62,500 nt of DNA from Tubiluchus corallicola (GCA_030141605.1 JAQGDQ010000881.1:1-62500), one strand, 5' to 3'; positions 34,501 through 46,408 are shown, counted from the first letter of the stretch. Numbers and translations are program-made. The notes: a model not told the origin generated them from the letters alone.

Positions 34501-37500
34501 CTATTTCTAAAGAGCTATATATCTCCTTCCGAGAGTCCCACCAGGCGCCGCTAGAACGTATTCCGCATGCTGTTTGGTCAAAATATATGGAATATTTCCT
34601 AGCAAAGGCCCCGCAAAAAATTTTGCGTATAAATACACTTTTAATCAATAATACACGAACATCCTACATAATATGAAATATTATCTATGGAATATTTTAC
34701 AGTTAACAACATAATTAAATTCATCTTTTCCAAACAATAACAACTTTAACAGATCCTTATTTCCTAAGGCAGCTATATTAAGGTTTTCAGTCAGAAGTAT
34801 TTCATTTAATTTATCAAACGAAACAACCCTAGTTTGTTGATACAATGGGCAGTGCAACAAAAAGTGTTCAACAGACTCAAATTGAAATCCACAGTTACAA
34901 TTCGGCAATACTGAATGACCAGATCTTAATATCATTACTTTTGCCCACCTTATAATTCATTAGTTTATATAGTTAATATGATTAAATAGTTATAACTGAT
35001 ACTATCTTAACATTCTGAATTTAGTTGTAAACAAAATCTCTTGTTTGTTGCATGTTATCATTTCCATCATTAGACACTCTATTGACATCACCTCTCCATT
35101 TGACCAAATACATAAATTCAAGTTTCAGTTTAAGCTTTGGCAATATTTTTTCTTGTTTACATTGTTACTGTCCTGATTATCGCAGATCTGCTTAAAGCTT
35201 AAGATATCTTTTGCAAATTTAACCCAAGTATACAAATACGCTTATTATACATTTTGGCACAATCTGGAATCCAGCACTCAGTGCCTACTTAATGCAGATA
35301 GCTGTGGTGTCTCGTTGACAAGACAAGTTCTATAAGCTGAGGCACTGGACTGGCAGGGGCGTCCGGGCATCAGTTCGATGTGAACCATCCTTCCTCGGCG
35401 AGACAAACGGTTCCAATCAACATGATGAATTAACCACCCAGTGCGAATGTTGAGTTCTGTAGTCACCCGTTCATTCATTGACCGGCTTCAGCATTGCTTA
35501 ACTTTGGCCACATGCTCTTGCTGCAACCACTTAGCTATTTCTTGAGTGGAAGCCCAATATTTTCCCTTCCCACACCTAGATATCCAGTTAGCGAGATATT
35601 TTCATCAATAACCTAAACGCCATCTGCCAGCAGAAAAAAACAACAGCATAGAGAGGTAAGCCTAAAAACCAGCAACATCAATTTATGCTAAAACTTGCAA
35701 AGCAGCTTACAATAAAGCCACAAAACATGAACATCCATTACACTGACCTGGTCAGAAGTGCCAGCGCTCAGGGCGTATTTACCAATAGGCCAACTAGGAA
35801 GTAGCCAGCATCACGTTCAGTTAAATCTAAAAAAGAAGCCAACTCTACACACAGCAAGCCCAAAAAGAAGCCAGCACCACATTCAGTTAAATCTAAAAAA
35901 GAAGCCAGTGTTACATACAGAGTTTTTATAACTATGTTATAAGATGCAGACCTATGCACTTAAATTGTATTTGTCCGTACTTGTGTAGAGATGATTTTGT
36001 TTCAATGTTTTACGTCAAGTGTGACGTTTGGCTAGGTTGAGCGTATCGCATTAAAAATTTATTAAAAGAATCTTGTCAGGGTAAAATGGGCTGATTTATA
36101 CTGACTAACGTCGCCCAATAAGCTTTGGGCTCTAGTAAAAATAAAGTAGTATGGTAGTATCGCATATATACCAGGCGTAGTTTTTTGTCCGATATTAGCC
36201 CGTTTTACCTTATAGGAAGGCTGGGCGGTTGTTTAGATTCAATCTCATTTTAATTTACTGTCCAAAATATGCATTTTCTTGCCTACAAAAGTTAACAATT
36301 ATTTCTTATATTTGAATAATTAGCTTAGAAAGGTAATTAACGGCAAGTGAACACAGCTATTGCTTTCGTCAGAAACTGACCACAGTTTGTGCAATGGCAG
36401 ACATTTTCACTTGCGCGTCAAGCACATTTTCATAAGTGTTACAGTACTGTTTAAACGCATGATATCACGAAAAATGGGCTTTATGTCATATGACGTCATG
36501 AAACTAACACTGCAGTTCATGATCATGCTTATCATGGTACCGCCTTCTATTTGTTGGACATGCGCACGTGACAAAAAGGCACCACTGCCAATCTTAATAG
36601 ATTCACTGAGCCGCGCGTAGATTTGAAAGTTTAACAAAATTTGAGCATCCGAGGTAATTATTATTTAATCTAAGCTTTGATTTAAAAAAAGCTATTGTAG
36701 TTTTCAATATTTTAGAGCATTCTTTATTCTGCACTAATGTTTACACAATCATCCGGTTTTCCTTCATACAGAAACAAACTATGATGTACTACAGTTATAA
36801 GAAGTCATGTTTTATTTAACAATCCAAAATTAAATAAATATTCAGCAGAAAGCAAGTACTGATTTTGATTGAACACACTGTAGAAACATTAGCCTAGTCT
36901 AGATGGGATTTAGAATGAGAAAAGGAAAAGCTACGTAAAGTATTTGGTAAGGACTATATTTGACCGAAATCAGTTTTTCCCAGTGCATTCTGTAAATTCT
37001 GTGTTTATATAAGAAAGGCCCAGTTTTTGCTATGATATTAAAATCTGTAAGAGCTGATGAACTATATGCATGAACTATATACTGTTGTACATTTAGTAAT
37101 TGCAATTCTAAAATTCGTTGTGACTAAACTTTGTAAAATAACTTAACATATTATAATATAATTGTAATATTTAACCACTGTAATGTAATATTTAACCATA
37201 TGTAATTTAACTTGTAATTGTAATTGAATTGATTGTAAATCATCAACAAATATTATTATTAAAATATAAGACACACAGGACAAAAGCGACAAACTATTAG
37301 TAATTTGCGTTAGGACGATCAAATGCCGAATTTTAGTCAATTAATCAATCAGTCAGTCAGTCAGTTAACCAATCTGTCAGTTGATCACCCCATCAGCCAA
37401 ACTAGCGATCGATAAATTATCAGTTGATTTCGTACATAAAACATACATAGGAAATAATAGACGAAAAAAAATACAAATTAAAAAATTTGAAAAAAAAGTT

Positions 37501-39537
37501 GTTAGGAATCGCGTGGAATGGTTTTAGCAACTGTCAAGCACCTTATCATTTCATCGAGTTTGTTTGCGTTATGTTTGCAAATTTGTACAAATTAATATGA
37601 CACGTCACGACACCAAACCGTTTTTTTTGCTACAGTTATTAAAAATGGCGTCCTTTTCTCTCTCCCTCTATTATACTGTTTACATATGTTTCCTTTTCCA
37701 TCAGGTATAGTTTAATTGATAATGCATTTGCTTTCCGTACGCGACGTTGTGGGTTCGATACCACGGTTCTTAGTTGCAAAAATCTTAAACCTTGCCTGCC
37801 GCATAGTATTTATGGTAAAAGCGGAGTCATAGTACAAGGTTCAGTCTGTTGTCTTTAAAGTCGAACTGAAATAAAGTTTATTGTTATTATGTACACGTAC
37901 CTGTTGTCCTACGAGACCTGTTCCAGCACAAACATCCAAAATTCTGGCATTTTTGTCCTTCAACAGTTCTGACATGTATTGTGCAGCATAAAACGGACCT
38001 CTGTAATTAGCTCTTGCTACATCCTGCAGTATACGACTGTTTTATTGCTACTTGTATGCAAATTACTGGTCTTTTTTGTTATAAGTATTTGATATGGTTG
38101 CTTTTTATATCAGAATTCATTAGTTTGTGTTTTTTCGTAATTTTACATAGTGGCGGATCTAGGCCTAAATTGGAACTATTGAATCTCAGGCTTCAGGATG
38201 GGTCCCTAATCATAGAGAGACCCCAGGAACAACACTTTGGTGGGGGAATCGTTTACTCAATCAGCATTGTTATCGTTACGTGGTATAAAAACACATTTTA
38301 GTCCACCGCGTTGAAGAGTCCCTAGAAAATGTGATTACAGGAAGTGCTGTCTTGACCAAACTGAGCATGAATATTTCACCAGGAAAAACAGGAAAGTGTA
38401 TTTCTAAAAACGTCCTTCATATGTAACATGTTCTCATATAACAGGTAAGATTATATTGATCCTAATTATTGCAACGACTACAAAATTCTTACTTGTATTT
38501 TCATCAGTTGCGAAGGGACCAAATTGTAGATCTGCCAGTTGTTTGTGTGACAGAATATTAATTTTTAAAGGTGTGGACATGCTTAAAGGCCAAGAAAAGG
38601 GCTACCTTAAGTAGGTTTCAGAGAAATCACCTTAAAAATATATTACTTTATAGGAATTTTATGCATATAGCGTATTCGCGTTGAAAGGAATTTTTGTTTG
38701 TTTTCATTTTAAATCTCCCGCAATACTGTTCCGACGGAGCCATTACATGGCGTCACTGCGTCACGTAAATCAGGGAATGAAAAGGAAATGTTAAATTATG
38801 TCCCAAAAAACTTTCCATGCAAATCTAAATTACTTAGCTTTTGCTTACCTGCTTGAAAGACTTATGTAACTAGAAAGAAAATTATTATTTAAAATGCTTT
38901 CAACAAATTGGTAAAATGTCGCTGATTCACCCTGCAGGTTGCGCCACTCACTGACCAAATACGAACTTTTATTCCTATTGACAAGATACAGTAATTTAAA
39001 ATTTTACTCATTTAGTTACATATGTGCCACGAATGCTCTGATTATTTTTTCAAACTTTACTCAATGTTATTTTAACTTGTTTCAAATGACTTGTCGTCAA
39101 AATGGCTGCATCCAACAGTCATCGCAGGAGTTTAAATTTACATGTTTCATACTGCGTTACTGCCGACGCAAGTCGAATATACAAAAAGGCAATATGTTAG
39201 GTGGTATAAAATTTCAAAATGAATTTTTAAGCTTTATGTAAGTGGAGGATTCTCTTGCATTTTAAACAGACTTTTCTTCTGTCTGGATTTTCTCTAGTCT
39301 ACCCTTTCAAGTTAACATTTCACACTGTTATGGGTTATTCATTATAATCATTGTTATATACAAGTAATCAGTTTACTGATTTGTTTTGCTTACGTTAGAA
39401 TATTGTGTTCCCCATTTACTATAGACGTTTAACGTGTCTGTAATGCTGTTGGTTGAGTGAATAAGTTCTTCCATTGTCGAACATGGCTTCGCGTCGCCTA
39501 GGCTTCCTTCATATTCTAGTTCATTTTCTTTGGACAT
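31350..39537 (-). CDS. METTL27: METTL27-like SAM-dependent methyltransferase, five exons, 229 residues
   Basis: Minus strand; exons 39537-39394, 38023-37901, 34176-34041, 32062-31970 and 31543-31350. All are in frame with GT/AG sites, 690 nt with stop. Residues 76-84, ILDVCAGTG, are class I methyltransferase motif I, binding SAM. The order YSKWGxQYSND...YRGP, ILDVCAGTGLVG, LHAKGF...DALDACxEML, TYDAITIAGSF and VRLVKPGG fits METTL27 (formerly WBSCR27), a small enzyme of unknown substrate. Human METTL27 is about 245 residues, so this is full length. The stop codon lies on the edge of the 80-bp satellite. Intron 4 is 426 nt, open and in frame. Intron 2 (3.7 kb) and intron 3 (2 kb) carry transposon fragments. 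Confidence 0.9.
31681..31846. repeat. 33-bp minisatellite, five copies, in METTL27-like intron 4
   Basis: Unit GGCTCGTGGAAAAGATAGGG plus TTTGATGAACCCT. Because 33 is a multiple of three, it is open on both strands. In the frame of the gene it reads QGSSNPIFSTS five times. Confidence 0.97.
31970..32062 (-). CDS. METTL27: METTL27-like exon 4
   Basis: Acceptor chosen at GTTTGTTTAG because it restores the family's D-TYDAITIAG reading; donor CCAG|GTAATA. The next AG upstream (AATGAAAAAG) would not keep the alignment. Confidence 0.85.
32100..32820. other. METTL27-like intron 3, GC-richer block
   Basis: 32220-32520 is less AT-rich than its surroundings, contains AATAAA near 32430 and 32457 and could be a solo LTR, but no paired ends or target duplication were identified. 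32110-32200 is rich in GATTAAA-type steps. Confidence 0.35.
33032..33635 (+). mobile_element. MITE with AATAAGCCTTTTCACAG ends, copy C, with triplicated left end
   Basis: The left end (AATAAGCCTTTTCACAGTTT...GTGCAGTTGCTGTAGGTCAA) occurs three times in tandem, about 33032-33300. The right end is CCATCAATCGCTAGAACTTGGAAAAGACTTATT. It belongs to the family seen at 15566 and 16887 and lies in METTL27-like intron 3. Confidence 0.75.
34041..34176 (-). CDS. METTL27: METTL27-like exon 3
   Basis: Acceptor GTTTGCAG, donor GCAG|GTACGT. It encodes LHAKGFTNIDALDACQEML, the acidic loop region after motif I. Confidence 0.9.
34205..34680. repeat. Direct repeat pair about 400 bp apart
   Basis: GCAAAGGCCCCACAAAAAG plus TTTGCGTATAAATCCACTT, at 34214-34280, recurs with few changes at 34603-34670. 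The sequence between has a minus-strand open stretch (34424-34648) that I do not recognise. It may be the edges of a mobile element. Confidence 0.6.
34681..34935 (-). mobile_element. LINE 3' fragment (C-terminal CxC...HxxxxC motif)
   Basis: The minus strand encodes CNCGFQFESVEHFLLHCPLY, the zinc-knuckle-like end found at the C-terminus of many non-LTR reverse transcriptase ORFs. Only about 84 codons remain. It lies in METTL27-like intron 2. Confidence 0.75.
34960..37700. other. METTL27-like intron 2, remaining sequence
   Basis: AT-rich intron. 35800-35930 has two copies of AGTTAAATCTAAAAAAGAAGCC. 35278-35478 is open on the minus strand but unrecognised. 37335-37420 is a degenerate CAGT/CAAT tetranucleotide tract. 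No exon found. Confidence 0.5.
37705..37890 (+). repeat. tRNA-derived SINE-like element
   Basis: TATAGTTTAATTGATAATGC resembles an A-box region and GTGGGTTCGATACCAC a B-box with T-arm. The tail ends in AATAAAGTTTATTGTTATTATG. The cloverleaf does not close, so it is not a functional tRNA. Confidence 0.45.
37901..38023 (-). CDS. METTL27: METTL27-like exon 2
   Basis: Acceptor ATACTGCAG, donor CAG|GTACGT; 41 codons holding SAM motif I. A tRNA-like SINE ends about 10 nt beyond the donor. Confidence 0.92.
38585..39150 (+). repeat. Interspersed repeat family G, copy in METTL27-like intron 1
   Basis: Parallel to 40305-40835 throughout: GTAGGTTTCAGA...ATTACTTTATAG...GTCGCTGATTCACxCTxCAGG...GAATGCTCTGATTATTTTTTC. 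The 100-codon open frame at 38939-39241 falls in this repeat and is not a gene. Confidence 0.85.
39394..39537 (-). CDS. METTL27: METTL27-like exon 1
   Basis: ATG at 39537-39535 preceded on the minus strand by TTTATAG; 48 codons, ending AAC|GTAAGC. It encodes the N-terminal region with STMEELIHSTN and YSKWGTQYSN. A MITE fragment (39637-39800) lies 100 bp upstream of the ATG. Confidence 0.88.
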
Positions 39538-39636
39538 CTATAAATCAAAAATTAAATGGTATGGTGGCGCATAGTAATATTTTAGTTTATTAGAATGTAA
39601 CACATACACAGAGAGCAGTATGTAAACTCATCTAGT

Positions 39637-39800
39637 ACTAATAAGTCTTTTCACAGTTCCAGCGATTGATGATGATCGTGAAAAGGTCAAAGGTTAAGTG
39701 TACCAGATAACGCATTTTTAAATAAGTACATTTGACAGCGCCTCGCTGCACATGCTGTTGTAATAGTAACAGTTTTAACAGCTAGCTAGAACATTAGTAA
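39637..39800 (-). mobile_element. MITE fragment upstream of the METTL27-like gene (copy D)
   Basis: AATAAGTCTTTTCACAGTTC followed by CAGCGATTGATGATGATCGTG, the family of 15566. With its flank from 39568, it is an inverted copy of about 33480-33710. Confidence 0.7.
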
Positions 39801-41151
39801 AGTGAAAAGTAAAGGTATAGCGTACATATTTTCCGTAATTCACTTATAGAGGTATTATATTTTATCTTCTGCTTGTTTAAGACATATAGATGCCACAAAC
39901 ACATTGTTCTTTCGTTCCATATTAAGTTACTTTTGTCACTTGGTTGATTGCTAAATTTCCACGAAATGTTAACTACGACGTCTATAATTATATACGGTAG
40001 AAATTTGAACTGACGGGTCTAACCTATGTATACCAGGGTGACTTATTACTGTTGGTACAATGTTGAACAAATTCACCTAAGCCTAGTGCTGTCGATTAAT
40101 CATATGCTAATTAATCATTTATCATCATTTCTCATTACTGCCAAGCATGCTGTTGCCTTTACATAGTTAGCCAGTTAACAAGTTAGCCACAACACGCTAC
40201 TTAAATACATGCCAAAAGTTTTATCAGAAGCACACAAACCGTGCAGACTGCTCAGTTAGCTTATCAGAAGTACTGAGATTTTACTAAGAGCAAAAACTTA
40301 GAGAACAAGAAAAGGGGCACATGGAGGAGGTTTCAGAAAAATCAGGTTAAAAAATTACACTACTTTACAGCAGTTTTATGCGCACATCGTATTCGTGTTT
40401 AAAGGAATTTTCGTTTATTTTCATTTTAAATGTCTCACAATACTGTTCCAACGGCGCCATTACATGACGTCACTGCGCACGTAAATCAGAAGAAAAGGAA
40501 ATGTTAAATTATGTCCCAAAAACTTTCCGTGCAAATCTATATTACTTACCATTTCACTTATCTGCTGGATAGACTTATGTAACTAGACTAATAATTTAAA
40601 ATGTCTGTGCCAATTGGTAAAATGTCGCTGACTCACGCTCCAGGGTGCGCCACTTATTAGCCAAAAACGTATTTTTAATCTTATTGACAAGACACAGTAA
40701 TTTAAAATTTTACTTAATTAGCAACATGTATGCTACGAATGCTCTGATTATTTTTTCTACTTTACTTAATGTTATCAAAACTTGTTTCAAATGAGTTACC
40801 ATAAAAATGACTGCCCCTAGCGGTCATCGTGTAATATTCTCTAAAAAAATATATATAATCATCGGAATTTCAATATCGTTCCATTCGCTATGAACGCAGC
40901 CATTATGGATGCTCTTATGTTGTGCACATCTTCGTTATTCGGCGAGCACACCAGATGCTGACCGAAAGCTAAACACAGGGCGATGAAACTTTAGAACCCG
41001 GTGAATTCCCGGTTTGGAAAACAAGAAAATAGAAACAAAAAGGATCAAACATATGCTGATAAATTAGATTAAATGTAGATAAACATATGCGCTGTTAAAA
41101 AGAGCAAAACAAATTGATGAAATTATAATTAGAAGACTGAAAGTAAGAAAG
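39801..41151. other. Spacer upstream of the METTL27-like gene
   Basis: Outside the family G copy at 40305-40835 I see no exon or array. 40870-41030 is less AT-rich and unassigned. Confidence 0.5.
40305..40835 (+). repeat. Interspersed repeat family G, upstream copy
   Basis: The same element as 38585-39150, in the same orientation, lying 0.8 kb 5' of the METTL27-like start codon. Confidence 0.85.
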
Positions 41152-42538
41152 TGTAATGACCAGCCCACCCCTCGGTTAGAATGCATGGTAACTTAGCGAC
41201 GCCGACGCTCTGGCGGCTATATACGGGAGGGTCAGGCCATTGACCACACACATCCGAACACTTTCAAAGTGATAAAGAATTACAGCAATGGAAGAGAGCA
41301 GGATGAGAAGTAAGTTTTAACTTACTAGATAAAGCTAGCTTTCAAAACTAGCTAGGATGTGTCAGGAATCTAGAACCTAGAAAAGAGTTCCAGAAACACT
41401 AGTTTCTAGAAACCAAAAGAGAAGTTAGAAAAGGGTTCCAGGATTAAAGCTGTTGCAGAGACAAAAAGAGTTCCAGAAAGTTTCTAGATTGAAAAGAGTT
41501 GCTGAGAGTTCCAGGAAAATCCAAGATCAAAAGAGTTCCAGAAGTTCCTGGAATTAAAAGAGTTGCGGAAAGTTCCTGGAATTAAAAGAGTTGCAGAAAG
41601 TTCCCAGAATTAAAAAAAGTTGCAGAATTAAAAGAGTTCCAGAACTGAAAAGAGTTGCAGAATTAAAAGAATTCCAGAATTAAAAAGTGTTCCAGAATTG
41701 AAAGAGTTCCGGGAATTGAAAAGAGTTCCAGAATTAAAAAGAGTTGCAGAATTAAAGAGTTGCAGAAAGTTCCCAGAATTAAAAAAAGTTGCAGAATTAA
41801 AAGAGTTCCAGAACTAAAAAAGTTGCAGAATTAAAAGAATTCCAGAATTAAAAAGTGTTCCAGAATTGAAAGAGTTCCAGAATTGAAAGAGTTGCAAAAT
41901 TAAAAGAGTTGCAGAATTAAGAGTTCTAGATATCTAGCTAAAAGCTAGCAAGCTATGCAAAAGCAGAAAAATAATTTGGACTGAATCAGCAAAAATAAAA
42001 AGTTCCAGTTAAAAAAAAGTTGCAGATCACAAGTCAGCTAGCTATTGATCCGGGATTATTCGAGATATTATACAAATAAGTGAAACAAGAGACTGGATCA
42101 TAGTTTTGCTCACTTTTAGTTAAATGTGGAACAGGAACATAGTACATATACACAGGATTGGCATGAAAATTGCAACTGCTTAAGCTTACTGAAACCTGGA
42201 CTCTAGTACTCTTTGCGTGACCAATTGCAATTGCTATAGAAGATTTCTTTAACTAGAAACAAGAACAGTTTTCATGATTGTGGATTTCACCTAACTACAA
42301 TTAGCTGTATTTTATAGCAAAGCCAATAAAATAAATTATTTTTAATCTTAGTTCACTTGTTGTTGCTTTTACTCAGTTTAAATTTGAATTACAAATAGCC
42401 TCAAGATAATGTCAAAGCTGAACCCAACATTTTTCTATATAAAAATAAAGTAAAATAAAGTTAGTTGCAGAAAAGTCAATGATACGTGGCACTTTAACCT
42501 AATATCATACCTCTTAAGCCGAGCTGTGCCACACTACA
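41152..42538 (+). mobile_element. Probable 5' LTR of a degenerate LTR retroelement
   Basis: It opens TGTAATGACCAGCCC and closes ...CTACA, followed after a short gap by TGGGGCTCGTCAGAGATT (42542-42559). That resembles the tRNA-Pro-type primer-binding site TGGGGGCTCGTC. CTATATAC at about 41217 could be the TATA box and AATAAA near 42447 the poly(A) signal. The middle (41380-41940) is an irregular tandem of AAGAGTTCCAGAATTAAAA variants. No second LTR is in the window. Confidence 0.55.
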
Positions 42539-43030
42539 TTTTGGGGCTCGTCAGAGATTTTGAATTTTGTTTTGAGGCATTGTGATTCAAACTGAGTAAG
42601 AGCAGCAAGCTGTAATAAAATTGATAAAATGACAGCTATATTATCCTACTTAAAATCCTTTCTGACTTCCACTCCTAAAAAGAACACTGATACAATTGTG
42701 GGAGCACAAAATACAGAGGTCCACACAGAAAATGCTATGCATAAGATGGAAACAGATGGAAAAGAACAAGATAAAAAGTTCAGCAAGAGAAGCGCAACAC
42801 TGAAAAATATCCCACTCATGCATGGGGATGTATAAAAAAATTAAATGAATTTAAATTTAAATTTAAAATAAAAGTGTAAATAATTTTAAAGGTGATATCC
42901 GTTGCCTAGAGGCAGAAATTTCCACACGCTGTGTGGATGACGTGGTTTTGATACTCGACTCTGGCAGTATCATGCGTAAACCACAGTACAAAAACAAAAT
43001 CAAGTCTGCCACCAGTTTAGAGTTCTGAAA
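42539..43030 (+). pseudogene. Leader, gag-like start and protease-like remnant of the LTR element
   Basis: A 68-codon frame starts at ATG 42629 after the putative primer site and ends at 42835; it has no recognisable domain. After an AT-rich break, 42894-43027 is open and contains a DSGS tetrad (42957-42968), as in retroelement aspartic proteases. Reverse transcriptase and integrase are absent. The piece is deleted and inactive. Confidence 0.4.
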
Positions 43031-43704
43031 AGCTAAACTTCCTCTTTGGAGAATCTACCCCGGTTGAGAACCACTGTTAGAGGTAAACTTGTCGGCTAAT
43101 GCTTGAACTGTACATGTATTTATAGTTTAAATGTCCCAGACTGAGATCGTTGGCTCTAGACCACATCCGAATTTAGTGTAAAAACATAGTTGAGCTGCGC
43201 TGTGTCATTTTATGCTGATATAATATGGTTATTTTTCCCATGAAATGTTTTCTATAATTGCACATGAAACCAGTTGATTTGATTTCTTAATCTGGTACAG
43301 CATTAAGCTATTTACATGTCAGCTCGTCGTGTATTGTGCTGTACATGTATTAATAGCTTAAGCGTCCCAGATTGTGTTCAATTCCAGAATTCTGATTCCT
43401 ATGTAACAGGATCGAGCTGTTCTGTCACGTGGAAATCAACATTTTAAGCTGCAGTTTATTCTGTACACTTTACAAACTTTTATCATATGCTCATTTTTTC
43501 ACACAATATACTTATCTAGAACAGTCAGATTTCTAGAACATCCAGATTTCTTGTTATACTTAGAAAAAATAATGCAGCTTTTTGAGCTGTGTGTAGATAT
43601 GCTTTTTACCCTTTACCCGTATAAAATGCTGCAATTTTTAAGCTGCTGCTTTGTGAGTTAAAGTTTGACAAGTTTTTCTATGACAACATAATAAAAATCA
43701 TGAC
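43031..43704. other. AT-rich spacer
   Basis: CTGTACATGTATTxATAGxTTAA occurs twice, near 43110 and 43341, suggesting a diverged roughly 230-bp duplication. No gene found. Confidence 0.45.
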
Positions 43705-44581
43705 ACTAAATCCGTTCATTCTGTGCACTGTTCACAATGAACATTGTAACTTTTTCAGTATTCTGTTCACTTTGAATATAACGATTTATCAGTAAAACAA
43801 TATTTATGGTGAGCTTTGGGTATGCTATCTATAAGGATGACAGTCACAATCAAACAAATGTCATTCACACTAAATCCTGCCACCCAAACAGTCCTTAATT
43901 ATGCATAATTCGTGTTATTACCATAACGTAAGCAATGCGATAGTATTCCAAGCAGTGCAGTATTCAAGACGACCACAGTTACTCCTACAGTAGTCTATAT
44001 TACTCACAATTACTCAAGAAGTGCATCATTTCGTAATAATCACAGTTACTCAGTAGTCTGTATTACTCAAAACCAACAAAATTACTAAAGCAGTGCATTA
44101 TTCATAACAATCATAATTACTCCCGTAGCAATTTATGTTACTCAAAACCGTCACGATTACCCAAGCAGTGCATTATTCATGATAATCAAGTTAATCCTGC
44201 CGCAGCCTATATTATTCAAAATCATCACAATTACTCAAGAAGTCATTATTCATAATGATCACAGTGACTCCTGCAGCAGCCTATATTATTCACAAGTAAT
44301 ACCATTATTCAGGCAGTGCATTGCTCATAAAAATATCAATTACTCAATTACAGGCAGCAACACAGTCTTGGAAAAAGTGATTATTTTAAAAGTGTAGATA
44401 AAACGAATATCCATAAATCATGTCTTTCCGTCGTCTACTTTAATCGCGCCATCTTGCGTCAGAGAGTGAGACATAATAGTGAATAATGGTGTTTTTAAGG
44501 TTGCTGCCAGATTTTGGCTTTGTAAATTTGTGACGTCATTTATTATTTGTTTTGTTTTTTATTTGCTTAACATTTTCACAG

Positions 44582-44694
44582 GGACGGTTGGAGATTGGAA
44601 GAACCATTTCAATGAGTCAATGAACACTTACGCAGATGACCTCTGTCGGGAGAAATTAGAAACTATTGGACTAAGACATACATATGAGTTGTGA
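44582..44694 (+). pseudogene. Orphan duplicate of SULT exon 7
   Basis: Identical to 25773-25885 except one synonymous change (ACA to ACG, Thr). The acceptor CATTTTCACAG is intact. Exons 1-6 are not duplicated, so on its own it encodes no enzyme. If transcription from the intact gene reached it, splicing from exon 6 would give the same protein. Confidence 0.9.
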
Positions 44695-46103
44695 TGTTTA
44701 TGCTGTCGTGTGGTGGTTGTTATTGTAATAATTTTGCAACGTGAATCGAATAATTTCAGACAATTGTAATTGTAGACCTACTCTACATCGTACAGCTTCA
44801 ATACACGTTCTGAAATAATGCATGGTTAATAGTACATTTTCAACGTACTATTGAAAAGGTCTTGTACGTAATACAGTGTACTTTATGAAGTTTCAGTTTT
44901 ACGCAAAGAAACAGAAGGAAAATGCTTTAACTAGGATTCTCTGAAACTTTTTTAAAAACATTTTCTTGGTAGCTTATACAAGAAGAAAATCTGAGATAGG
45001 AACTAATTAGATGGCGCCTGTAAAATTCAGTCTTAGTTACGCCAGGTTTTGCGTTTGGTTGCCACGTGTCACATGTTAAGGTGTAGCATTGTTTACTAAC
45101 TCAGGGTCACAGAATCGATGCGGTATCCAAGCAAACCGTTGCTAACCCACTTAGCATTGTTTCCAAATTCAGCGTCACAGAAACAACGCGGTATCCAAGG
45201 AAGCCGTTGCTAGGGCATTTTTGTTTGGCTAGCGATTTTTCGAAGTTTCACGAACAAAAGCAAACAAAATGTTTTGGGGGCAAAAATGCAATTTCGAAAC
45301 TCAATTTTATTAGGAAGGAAGCCATGAAATTTCATAATATTAGTGTCAAACTTTAAGTTACGCTTGTCTCTTTTAATTAAAGGAAACTTGTTCTTACATA
45401 AAATTTGACATGTAAGCTATTTTCCAAAACGTGTGTGCTCCAACTTATTTCATTTTTACAACATGTTTCATTTTGTAATAAACTTTTAAACTGTCTGAAT
45501 AATCATTAGAATCTTGTATAATTTTGGTACACTGTAGCATGATTTTTGTTCGTAGTTCTGTGTGATTAGAACCATGCTGGTGGAGAAATTTTCACTGATT
45601 AATCTAAAAAATATATTTCATCACCATCATCGTCGTTATCATCATCATCGTCATTGCCGTCGTCGTCGTCACAATCATCATCATCACCCCCACTCTCCCA
45701 GTCTTTTTTGCATTTTCAGCTTTTCATATACATATACTATCTTTCTATTTCTTTTATTGTTTGTCGCTGATTCGTCAACTTTCCTGTAAATTTTCCTCCA
45801 TTTTCTCTGCCCTGTTACCTGAGCGTGTGGTCTATTATACGCTTCATGCGCATATGCTGAACACGAGGGGCGGATCCACAACATTTACGTTCATCTAAAT
45901 TTCTAACACAAACCAGTGTTTTACTGCAGCACCAATTACAAAAATTCACACTTTCACAACCCACATTACCAATATGTGGCACAACTGTGACTCAAAACTA
46001 TTCCATTAACTGTTTTGCACCCCCTCAAGTAAGAGCGCCCCGCATAGGTAATGATCAATGACAAAGTGGCGTTCATAATTGCTCACTGATCAGCAAATAG
46101 ACA

Positions 46104-46377
46104 TTATAACCAATTGCACTCCGCTGCAGCGTATCAGAGGTGGGAGAGCGGAAATCGTTTACATTTCCGGTAGATCTCTTCTTTTTTGGATTTTGAAAAT
46201 CGGCTTCAACGAAATTATATTCGCTGTTGAACTAAATAGACGCTCGAAGGAAAAAACTTTATTTCAACCTGTCGGAATCAACGTTTCTAATAAGGTAATA
46301 GTTTTTCTTTTTAAAGTTAATTTAAATTTAAGAATTATATTTAAGACATATAATTTTAATATTTATATATATATATA

Positions 46378-46378
<1 letters not shown>
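46104..46378 (+). other. Open frame present only in duplication copy 2
   Basis: About 90 codons from 46104 read without stop into an AT microsatellite. AATAAG|GTAATA inside it looks like a splice donor near 46293. The copy-1 equivalent (27505-27770) carries a TAG and a length change in a T run. I recognise no domain. It may be a decayed exon or chance. Confidence 0.25.

Positions 46379-46408
<30 letters not shown>

Noticed and set aside
36360-36637. 86- and 76-codon frames on opposite strands
   Set aside because: No domain, no splice support, inside METTL27-like intron 2.
38939-39241. 100-codon plus-strand frame
   Set aside because: It lies in dispersed repeat G; the second copy at 40305-40835 does not keep the frame.
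43705-44694. A second complete SULT gene
   Set aside because: Only intron 6 and exon 7 are duplicated; I searched upstream to 41 kb and saw no equivalents of exons 1 to 6.
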